From contig JAIXWZ010000050.1 in NCBI GenBank assembly GCA_027491035.1, positions 1 through 47,970 on the forward strand: 47,970 nt of DNA. Direction: 5' to 3'. Below the pieces are notes generated by a model that saw nothing but the letters and a program-made list of their open reading frames with translations, did not search any database and was not told where the DNA came from. Numbering within the stretch: position 1 is the first letter of the stretch; the number at the start of each line of letters is the position of its first letter. Position numbers and translations under genes: made by a program. The DNA is from Comamonadaceae bacterium. GTDB taxonomy: Bacteria > Pseudomonadota > Gammaproteobacteria > Burkholderiales > Burkholderiaceae_C. This document shows, in pieces, positions 1-6,996 of the stretch.

Positions 1-1568
1 CAGGGGAACAAGCCCTTCTTGACCTTGATGCCTTGGGCCTTGGCCTGCTCTTCGGTCAGGCCCACCCAGGCCACTTCAGGGTCGGTGTAGGCCACGCTGG
101 GGATCACGCGGGCGTTGAATGCGGCAGCGGCCAGTTCCTTGTTGCCTTGCAACTCGCCCGCAATCACTTCCGCGGCCACATGGGCCTCGTGCACCGCTTT
201 GTGCGCGAGCATGGGCTGGCCCACGATGTCGCCGATGGCAAAGATGTGCGGCACGTTGGTGCGCATCTGAATATCGACGTTGATGAAGCCGCGATCGGTG
301 ACCGCCACACCTGCTTTTTCCGCGGCGAGTTTCTTGCCGTTGGGGCTGCGGCCCACGGCTTGCAGCACCAGGTCGTAGATGCCTTCGCTCTTGCTGCCGT
401 CGAGCCCTTCAAACTGCACCTTGATGCCTTCGGGCGTGGCCTGCGCGCCCACGGTCTTGGTCTTGAGCATGATCTTGTCAAAACGCTTGGCGTTCATCTT
501 TTCCCAGACCTTGACCAGATCGCGGTCGGCGCCTTGCATCAGACCGTCCATCATCTCGACCACCTCAAGCCTTGCGCCGAGCGTGCTGTAGACCGTGCCC
601 ATCTCCAGGCCAATGATGCCGCCGCCAACGATGAGCATTTTCTTGGGCACGCTGGCCAGGCCCAGGGCGCCAGTGGAGTCGACCACACGCGGATCGTCGG
701 GCATGAAGGGCAGGCGCACGGCTTGTGAGCCGGCGGCGATGATGGCGCGCTTGAAGGCGATGACTTTTTTGCTGCCGGTTTTCTGCTGCCCGCTGCCGGT
801 GGTTTCTTCAACCTCCAGGTGGTTGGCGCCCACAAAGCCGCCGTAACCGCGCACGGTGGTGACCTTGCGCATCTTGGCCATGGCGGCCAGGCCGCCGGTG
901 AGTTTGCCGATCACCTTGTCTTTGTGGCCGCGCAGCTTGTCGATGTTGAGCTTGGGCGCGCCAAAGTCCACACCCAGATCGGCCATGTGGCTGACCTCGT
1001 CCATCACAGCTGCGACGTGCAGAAGCGCCTTCGAGGGAATGCAGCCCACATTGAGGCACACGCCACCGAGCGAGGCGTAACGCTCGACGATGACGACCTT
1101 CAGGCCCAAATCGGCGGCGCGGAAGGCGGCCGAATAGCCACCGGGGCCGCCGCCGAGAACGAGCACATCGCAGTCGAGGTCGGCGGTGCCGCTGTAGCTG
1201 GCGGCCGTTGGCGCTGGTGTGGCATCGGGAGGGACGATGCCAGCCGTGGATTGCCGCGCTTGTGTCACTGCGAGCCCGCTTGCGGGCGTGGCAGTCGCAG
1301 CGCCGGGGGCAGCCGCTGCCCCCTCGCCTTCAAGCGCCAACACCACCGAGCCCTGCTTGACCTTGTCGCCAAGCTTGACCTTCAACTCTTTGACCACGCC
1401 CGCGTGGGATGAGGGGATTTCCATCGAGGCCTTGTCCGACTCGACCGTGATCAGCGATTGCTCGGCCTTGACGGTGTCGCCGGGTTTGACGAGCAACTCG
1501 ATGACCGTGACTTCGCTGAAGTCGCCGATGTCGGGAACTTGGACGTCGATAAGGGATGGCGCGTTCAT
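1..1568 (-). CDS. lpdA: Dihydrolipoamide dehydrogenase (E3) with N-terminal lipoyl domain, 3' end cut by window edge
   Basis: E3 of the pyruvate dehydrogenase complex: an FAD flavoprotein that reoxidises dihydrolipoyl groups with NAD+. About 522 codons are visible; the C-terminal dimerisation part lies beyond position 1. Residues 1-78 form a lipoyl domain with the ESDKASM motif (lipoyl Lys46). An Ala/Pro/Thr-rich linker follows (about 79-125), then the FAD-binding [10 protein letters not shown] motif and the redox disulfide [13 protein letters not shown]. The lipoyl-E3 fusion is known in betaproteobacteria. The ATG (1568-1566) overlaps the TGA of the upstream peptidase gene as ATGA, so translation is probably coupled. 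The linker coding region contains a palindromic repeat remnant (1247-1298), listed separately. Confidence 0.96.
   Translation of the reverse strand, partial: MNAPSLIDVQVPDIGDFSEVTVIELLVKPGDTVKAEQSLITVESDKASMEIPSSHAGVVKELKVKLGDKVKQGSVVLALEGEGAAAAPGAATATPASGLAVTQARQSTAGIVPPDATPAPTAASYSGTADLDCDVLVLGGGPGGYSAAFRAADLGLKVVIVERYASLGGVCLNVGCIPSKALLHVAAVMDEVSHMADLGVDFGAPKLNIDKLRGHKDKVIGKLTGGLAAMAKMRKVTTVRGYGGFVGANHLEVEETTGSGQQKTGSKKVIAFKRAIIAAGSQAVRLPFMPDDPRVVDSTGALGLASVPKKMLIVGGGIIGLEMGTVYSTLGARLEVVEMMDGLMQGADRDLVKVWEKMNAKRFDKIMLKTKTVGAQATPEGIKVQFEGLDGSKSEGIYDLVLQAVGRSPNGKKLAAEKAGVAVTDRGFINVDIQMRTNVPHIFAIGDIVGQPMLAHKAVHEAHVAAEVIAGELQGNKELAAAAFNARVIPSVAYTDPEVAWVGLTEEQAKAQGIKVKKGLFP
1247..1298. repeat. 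Palindromic repeat remnant inside the lpdA linker
   Basis: On the plus strand this stretch reads tggattgccgcg, then gtcactgcgagcccgc, then gcgggcgtggcagtc. These match the halves of the GTCATTGCGAGG...TGGATTGCCACG palindromic family found intact at 11169-11411, with a few substitutions. The core GAGCCCGC-TT-GCGGGCGT can form a hairpin. It lies in the low-complexity linker between the lipoyl and FAD domains and keeps the reading frame. The match to the family is visible by eye; that it entered by insertion is inference. Confidence 0.55.
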
Positions 1569-2158
1569 GTGTCTTTGACCTTCATCTTCAGGGTGTACAA
1601 CTCCACCGGCGCGGCGGAGTTCTTGTCAAATTCGCAGCCGGCCTGCACACCGATGAGCGCCACCTCGCGCGCGGTGCGGGCCCGGTCCCAGCTGGCATGC
1701 ATCGCGCCCAGGGCAAAGCTGCGACCGGAGCCGATGCCCCAGAACTGCTTGAATTCAAAAATCTCGCGGTAGCTGTACAGACCAAAGATGCCGCTCGAGT
1801 TGGCGATGACCACGCTGAACTGGCTCGACTCGTAAGGGTCGTTCTCGTCTTCCTTGGTCTGCAGATAAAACTGGTCCTTGAGCACCGGGTGCAGGCGGGT
1901 GAAGGTATCGAAAATTTCGTCCTTGCTGCCCAGCAGCACCTGCTCGGGGGGCAAGGCGGCCATGGCCTTGCGCAGCACCGGAAAATGCGCAACAGAGCCG
2001 GCCATGCCGATGTAGTTCACGCCCTGCGGCGTGGCCAGCCGCAAAATCTTGCTGTTGGCTTCAAAACGGCTGCCCAGGCGGGTGTCGCCAAAGGTCACCA
2101 ACGTGTCGGCGGCGATGGCCACCTGCCCTGCTTTTTTGACGATCACCAATGTGGTCAT
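1565..2158 (-). CDS. HslV-like proteasome-family peptidase (betaproteobacteria proteasome homologue, BPH)
   Basis: This 197-residue protein has the N-terminal-nucleophile fold signature of HslV. After loss of Met1 the chain would start [18 protein letters not shown], close to the HslV N-terminus TTIVSVRRNG. By alignment with HslV, Thr1 is the nucleophile, Asp17 is conserved, and Lys36 (in NSKILRL) replaces HslV Lys33 after a three-residue insertion. [11 protein letters not shown] segment matches the HslV GSGG region. The gene is not hslV itself: no hslU neighbour is present and the sequence is divergent. The best known match is the BPH family described by comparative genomics alongside Anbu. 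It lies between aceF and lpdA, has a strong ribosome binding site (GAGGGGAG, 7 bases before ATG), and its TGA overlaps the lpdA ATG. Substrates and any ATPase partner are unknown. Confidence 0.82.
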   Translation of the reverse strand: MTTLVIVKKAGQVAIAADTLVTFGDTRLGSRFEANSKILRLATPQGVNYIGMAGSVAHFPVLRKAMAALPPEQVLLGSKDEIFDTFTRLHPVLKDQFYLQTKEDENDPYESSQFSVVIANSSGIFGLYSYREIFEFKQFWGIGSGRSFALGAMHASWDRARTAREVALIGVQAGCEFDKNSAAPVELYTLKMKVKDT

Positions 2159-2251
2159 GTGCTGCTCCCCTCGCGTCGCATCTAAAGTGCGTAGGTTAAC
2201 CGCTCGGTACAGCTGAGCTTGGGCTCTGGCCGGTTGAATGCGCGATCGTGC

Positions 2252-3910
2252 TCAAAGCAAAACGCGGCGCATGTCACCCAAGATCTGGCCGAGGTAGGCA
2301 TTAAAGCGCGCCGCCGCCGCACCATCGATGACCCGGTGGTCCCAGGTCAGCGACAGCGGCAGCATCAGGCGCGGCACGAACTCCTTGCCGTTCCACACCG
2401 GCTCCATGGTGCTTTTGCAAACGCCCAATATCGCCACCTCCGGTGCATTGATGATGGGCGTGAAATAGCGCCCACCAATGCCGCCCAGGCTGGAGATGGT
2501 GAAGGTTGCGCCGCTCATCTCGGCTGGGCTGAGTTTGCCCTCGCGCGCCTTCTTGGCCAATTCGCCCATCTCTTGGCTGATCTGCAAGATGCCTTTTTTA
2601 TCGGCATCTTTGACGACCGGAACCATCAGGCCGTTGGGTGTGTCAGCGGCAAAACCGATGTGCCAGTACTGCTTGTAAATCAGCGCATCGCCATCGAGGC
2701 TGCTGTTGAATTCGGGGAATTTCTTGAGCGCGGCCACGCAGGCTTTGATGAGAAAAGCCAGCATGGTGACCTTGATGCCCGACTTCTCGTTGTCCTTGTT
2801 GGTGGCCACGCGAAAGGCTTCGAGCTCGGTGATGTCGGCATCGTCGTGGTTGGTCACGGCCGGAATCAAGACAGCGTTGCGCAGCAAGTTGGCGCCGCTG
2901 ATCTTCTTGATGCGGCTCATCTCCTTGCGCTCGATCGGGCCAAATTTGGCAAAGTCGACCTTGGGCCAAGGAATCAGGCCCAGCTCGGAGCCGCCACCGG
3001 CAGAGGCCGCGGCGGGCGCTTTGGCGGCCTGCGCGCGGGTCTGCGCTGCGCCGGCCATCACGGCCTTGGTGAAGGTCTGGACGTCGTCCTGGGTGATGCG
3101 CCCCTTGGGGCCACTGCCCTTGACCTCTTCGAGTGGCACGCCCAGTTCGCGGGCGAACTTGCGCACCGAGGGTGACGCATGAGGCAAGCCCAAGGCCGCC
3201 GTCGTGGGGCTGTGGGCGGGGGCTGTCTGGGCCCGTGCGGGAGCGGCAACCGGAGCGGGCGCGCTGGCAGGTGGCGCAACGGGCGAGGCAGCGGAAGCCG
3301 GCGATGCAGCCGAAGAGGCAACCGGTGCGACCCCTTCGAGCACGGCCAGCAGATCGCCGATATTGATCTTGTCACCGAGCTTGACCGCCATCTGTTTGAT
3401 CACGCCCGCTGCACTTGAAGGGATCTCCATCGAGGCCTTGTCCGATTCGACCGTGACGAGCGACTGCTCGAGCTTGACGGCGTCGCCAGGCTTGACGAAG
3501 ACCTCAATGACCGTGACGTCCTTGAAGTCGCCAATGTCGGGCACCCGCACCTCCAACGTGCCCACCGGCGACGGCGCTGCGGGCGAAGCTGACGCGGCAG
3601 CGGCCACAGGAGCAAGCGCAGGGCTGCTGGCCACGGCTGCGGGCTGCTCTGGCGGCACAGCGGCGGCCGAATCAGTCGCCTGGAGCAGCACGATGACCGA
3701 GCCCTGCTTGACCTTGTCGCCCAGTTGCACCGAGATGGACTGCACCACCCCGGCGTGCGAGGACGGGATTTCCATCGAGGCCTTGTCCGACTCGACCGTG
3801 ATCAGGCTCTGCTCGGCCTTGACCGCATCGCCGGGCTTGACCAGCAATTCAATGACGCTGACCTCATCGAAATCACCGATGTCCGGAACCTTGACTTCTA
3901 CCAATGCCAT
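2252..3910 (-). CDS. aceF: Pyruvate dehydrogenase complex E2, dihydrolipoamide acetyltransferase
   Basis: This 552-residue E2 forms the core of the complex and transfers acetyl groups from lipoate to CoA. It has two lipoyl domains (about 1-78 and 118-193), each with ESDKASM and lipoyl lysines at 43 and 158. Ala/Pro-rich linkers connect them to a peripheral-subunit-binding domain (about 243-280, ASPSVRKFARELGV...GPKGRITQDDV). The catalytic acetyltransferase domain ends with the DHRVIDG motif (His525, Asp529). The gene starts 15 bases after the aceE stop and has an AGGAG ribosome binding site. A 93-base gap separates it from the BPH gene. Confidence 0.97.
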   Translation of the reverse strand: MALVEVKVPDIGDFDEVSVIELLVKPGDAVKAEQSLITVESDKASMEIPSSHAGVVQSISVQLGDKVKQGSVIVLLQATDSAAAVPPEQPAAVASSPALAPVAAAASASPAAPSPVGTLEVRVPDIGDFKDVTVIEVFVKPGDAVKLEQSLVTVESDKASMEIPSSAAGVIKQMAVKLGDKINIGDLLAVLEGVAPVASSAASPASAASPVAPPASAPAPVAAPARAQTAPAHSPTTAALGLPHASPSVRKFARELGVPLEEVKGSGPKGRITQDDVQTFTKAVMAGAAQTRAQAAKAPAAASAGGGSELGLIPWPKVDFAKFGPIERKEMSRIKKISGANLLRNAVLIPAVTNHDDADITELEAFRVATNKDNEKSGIKVTMLAFLIKACVAALKKFPEFNSSLDGDALIYKQYWHIGFAADTPNGLMVPVVKDADKKGILQISQEMGELAKKAREGKLSPAEMSGATFTISSLGGIGGRYFTPIINAPEVAILGVCKSTMEPVWNGKEFVPRLMLPLSLTWDHRVIDGAAAARFNAYLGQILGDMRRVLL

Positions 3911-3925
3911 GTTGTCTGTCTCCTG

Positions 3926-6640
3926 TCAGGCGTACAAGGGGTTGACCTTGTCGGCCTTGATGCCGTACTTTTGGATCGCCTCGGCCACCTTCTTGGCAGG
4001 CAAGGCCCCCTCCTCGCTCAGAGCTTTGAGCGCAGCGACCACGATGTAGTGGCGGTTGATCTCGAAGTGCTCGCGCAGCTTGCTGCGGAAATCGGAGCGG
4101 CCGAACCCGTCGGTTCCCAAGACCTTGTAGGTGCGGCCCTTGGGCATGAAGGGGCGGATCTGCTCGGCGTAGTTCTTCATGTAATCGGTCGAGGCGATCA
4201 CCGGGCCCACTTGGCCGGCGAGCTGCTGCTCGACAAAAGACAGCTTGGGCGCATCGGTGGGATGCAGCAGGTTGTGCCGCTCAATGGCCTGGCCGTCGCG
4301 GGCCAACTCGTTAAAGCTCGGGCAACTCCAGACGTCGGCCTGCACGCCCCAGTGGGCAGCCAGCAGGGTCTGCGCCGCAATCGACTCGCGCAGAATCGAG
4401 CCCGAGCCCAGAAGCTGCACCCGCTTGTCGCCGTCGGCGCCAGCCTTGCACAGGTACATGCCCTTGATGATCTGCTCTTCGGTGCCCGCAGTCAGACCCG
4501 GCATCGCATAGTTTTCATTGAGCAGCGTGAGGTAGTAAAACACGTTGTCTTGCCGCTCGACCATGCGCTTGAGACCGTGCTGCATGATCACCGCCACCTC
4601 GTGCGCAAAGGTCGGGTCGTAAGAGATGCAGTTGGGAATCGTGCCGGCCAGAATGTGGCTGTGGCCGTCCTCGTGCTGCAGGCCTTCGCCGTTGAGCGTG
4701 GTGCGCCCCGAGGTGCCACCGAGCAGGAAGCCGCGCGCCTGCATGTCGCCCGCCGCCCAAGCCAGATCGCCGATGCGCTGGAAGCCAAACATCGAGTAGT
4801 ACACGTAAAACGGCACCATGATGCGGTTGCTGGTCGAGTAGCTGGTGGCCGCTGCGATCCAGCTGGACATGCCGCCGGCCTCGTTGATGCCCTCCTGCAA
4901 AATTTGCCCGGCCTTGTCTTCCTTGTAGTACATGACCTGGTCTTTGTCGACCGGGGTGTACTGCTGGCCGGCCGGGTTGTAGATGCCGACCTGCCGGAAC
5001 AAGCCCTCCATGCCGAAGGTGCGCGCCTCATCGACCAAGATGGGCACCACACGCGGGCCCAAGGCCTTGTCGCGCAGCAACTGGGTCAGAAAGCGCACAT
5101 AAGCCTGCGTGGTCGAGATCTCGCGGCCTTCTGCAGTGGGCTCGAGCACCGCCTTGAAGGTCTCAAGCGCTGGCACGGTGAAGCTCTCTTCGGCGCGGGT
5201 GCGGCGGTGCGGCAGGTAGCCCCCGAGCGCACGGCGGCGCTCGTGCAGGTACTTCATCTCGGGCGTGTCATCGGCGGGCTTGTAGAACGGCAGCTTGGGC
5301 AGCTCGCTGTCGGGCACGGGAATGTTGAACCGGTCGCGGAAGATCTTGATGTCCTCGTCGGTCAGCTTCTTGGTCTGGTGCACCGTGTTCTTGCCCTCGC
5401 CGGCCTTGCCCATGCCAAAGCCCTTGACCGTCTTGATCAGCAAGACCGTGGGCTGGCCCTTGTGGTTGACCGCCTGATGGTAGGCGGCATAGACCTTTTG
5501 CGGGTCGTGGCCGCCGCGGCGCAGGTTCCAGATGTCGTCGTCACTGAGATGCGCCACCATCTCGAGCGTGCGCGGGTCACGACCAAAGAAATGCTTGCGC
5601 ACATAGGCCCCGTCGTTGGCCTTGAAGGCCTGGTAATCCCCGTCGACGGTGTCCATCATGATCTGGCGCAAGGCGCCGCCCTTGTCGCGCGCCAGCAGCG
5701 GGTCCCAGTTCGAGCCCCAGATCAGCTTGATCACGTTCCAGCCCGAGCCCCTGAACTCGCCTTCGAGCTCCTGGATGATCTTGCCGTTGCCGCGCACCGG
5801 GCCGTCGAGCCGCTGCAAATTGCAGTTGACCACGAAGATGAGGTTGTCCAGGTTCTCGCGCGCCGCCAGGCTGATCGCGCCCAGTGACTCAACCTCGTCC
5901 ATCTCGCCATCACCGCAAAACACCCAGACCTTGCGGTTGGCGGTGTCGGCAATGCCGCGCGCATGGAGGTACTTGAGAAAGCGCGCCTGATAGATCGCCA
6001 TCAAGGGGCCCAGGCCCATGGAGACGGTGGGGAACTGCCAAAACTCGGGCATGAGCTTGGGATGCGGATAGCTCGACAGGCCCTTGCCATCGACTTCCTG
6101 CCGAAAATTGAGCAACTGCTCCTCGCTCAGGCGCCCCTCAAGGTAGGCACGCGCGTAGACGCCCGGCGAGACATGGCCCTGGATGTAGATGCAGTCGCCG
6201 CCATGCTGCTCGCTCTCGGCGTGCCAGAAATGGTTGAAGCCAGCGCCAAACAAATGCGCCAGCGAGGCAAACGAGCCGATGTGGCCGCCCAGGTCACCGC
6301 CATCTTCAGGGTTGTGGCGGTTGGCCTTGACCACCATGGCCATCGCGTTCCAGCGCATGTAGGCGCGCAGTCGCTCCTCGATCTCGATGTTGCCGGGGCA
6401 GCGCGCCTCCTGTTCGGGCTCGATCGTGTTGACGTAGCCGGTGTTGGCCGAAAACGGCATGTCGATGCTGTGCTGGCGCGCCTCTTCGAGCAGTTGCTCA
6501 AGTAGAAAGTGCGCACGCTCGGGGCCCTCGCGCTCGATCACCGCCGCCAGGGCGTCGAGCCATTCACGCGTTTCCTGGTGGTCCTTGTCCTGGGCTGCCG
6601 CATGGGCGCCAAGTCCGATGTCTTGGGGTTGAGCCGCCAT
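3926..6640 (-). CDS. aceE: Pyruvate dehydrogenase E1 component, homodimeric type
   Basis: A 904-residue thiamine-diphosphate enzyme that decarboxylates pyruvate and acetylates lipoyl groups of AceF. Length and sequence match the homodimeric AceE family. The ThDP/Mg motif GDGEMDE is at about 243-249, followed by the NCNLQRLDGPVRGNG segment. It is the first gene of the aceE-aceF-BPH-lpdA operon, with AGGAG 8 bases before the ATG. The divergent upstream region holds candidate control sites (6733-6792). Confidence 0.98.
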   Translation of the reverse strand: MAAQPQDIGLGAHAAAQDKDHQETREWLDALAAVIEREGPERAHFLLEQLLEEARQHSIDMPFSANTGYVNTIEPEQEARCPGNIEIEERLRAYMRWNAMAMVVKANRHNPEDGGDLGGHIGSFASLAHLFGAGFNHFWHAESEQHGGDCIYIQGHVSPGVYARAYLEGRLSEEQLLNFRQEVDGKGLSSYPHPKLMPEFWQFPTVSMGLGPLMAIYQARFLKYLHARGIADTANRKVWVFCGDGEMDEVESLGAISLAARENLDNLIFVVNCNLQRLDGPVRGNGKIIQELEGEFRGSGWNVIKLIWGSNWDPLLARDKGGALRQIMMDTVDGDYQAFKANDGAYVRKHFFGRDPRTLEMVAHLSDDDIWNLRRGGHDPQKVYAAYHQAVNHKGQPTVLLIKTVKGFGMGKAGEGKNTVHQTKKLTDEDIKIFRDRFNIPVPDSELPKLPFYKPADDTPEMKYLHERRRALGGYLPHRRTRAEESFTVPALETFKAVLEPTAEGREISTTQAYVRFLTQLLRDKALGPRVVPILVDEARTFGMEGLFRQVGIYNPAGQQYTPVDKDQVMYYKEDKAGQILQEGINEAGGMSSWIAAATSYSTSNRIMVPFYVYYSMFGFQRIGDLAWAAGDMQARGFLLGGTSGRTTLNGEGLQHEDGHSHILAGTIPNCISYDPTFAHEVAVIMQHGLKRMVERQDNVFYYLTLLNENYAMPGLTAGTEEQIIKGMYLCKAGADGDKRVQLLGSGSILRESIAAQTLLAAHWGVQADVWSCPSFNELARDGQAIERHNLLHPTDAPKLSFVEQQLAGQVGPVIASTDYMKNYAEQIRPFMPKGRTYKVLGTDGFGRSDFRSKLREHFEINRHYIVVAALKALSEEGALPAKKVAEAIQKYGIKADKVNPLYA

Positions 6641-6732
6641 GGCTTAGTCTCCTGCGCTGGTTTCTGCCGTAAACCTGGCGCCTGGGCGCGGCCATCGGGC
6701 ATCGCACAGGTGCAAGGCAATGATTCTGACCG

Positions 6733-6761
6733 GAGTGTCGCACACTTTCCCCATTTTTCAA
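6733..6761 (-). promoter_or_regulatory. Possible aceE promoter
   Basis: On the minus strand TTGAAA (6761-6756) is followed after 16 bases by GACACT (6739-6734), giving a 5' leader of roughly 90 bases before aceE. The -10 match is only moderate. It lies in the one AT-rich patch of the 356-base gap between aceE and the divergent kinase gene (6641-6996). The rest of that gap holds the dyad at 6774-6792 and repeats at 6874-6951. Confidence 0.35.
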
Positions 6762-6773
6762 ATAGTGCTTTTA

Positions 6774-6792
6774 TATTTCATATTAAGAAATA
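6774..6792. promoter_or_regulatory. 19-bp near-perfect dyad, candidate operator upstream of aceE
   Basis: TATTTCATATTAAGAAATA is a 19-base inverted repeat with one mismatched pair around a single central base. It sits about 135-150 bases upstream of the aceE start and about 205 bases upstream of the kinase start. Length and symmetry fit a homodimeric transcription-factor site. It does not resemble the enterobacterial PdhR operator. The cognate regulator is unknown. Confidence 0.45.
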
Positions 6793-6873
6793 CTGACAGC
6801 AATGGCGATCGCCCACTGACTCACGATGACGAAGTGAGGGCCTGACCACGACCTACGCGGGCAGCGACCATCA

Positions 6874-6951
6874 CCCAGCCCCGTCACCGCCACCCAGCTC
6901 CGTCATCGCCACCCCAGCCCCGTCATCGCGAGGCACGAAGCGATCCATCGG
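6874..6951. repeat. Three 19-bp tandem units leading into a half palindromic element
   Basis: Three units of about 19 bases (6874-6892, 6893-6911, 6912-6930) follow the pattern ccCAGCcCCGTCAtCGCca. The last runs into GTCATCGCGAGGCACGAAG and cgatccatcgg (to 6951), the left half of the palindromic element seen complete at 11330-11411. No right half is visible here. Confidence 0.65.
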
Positions 6952-6996
6952 CATAGCACCCAAGGGTTGGAAGGGCCGCACTACACTTGACCGGCC

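Noticed and set aside
1565..2158. Annotation of the Ntn hydrolase as hslV proper
   Set aside because: No hslU partner adjacent, a three-residue insertion before the active-site Lys and overall divergence; BPH fits better.
3725..5887. 720-codon open frame on the plus strand opposite aceE/aceF
   Set aside because: It mirrors the third-codon GC bias of aceE/aceF, has His/Ala/Arg-rich composition and no recognisable domain. The real genes on the minus strand are unambiguous.
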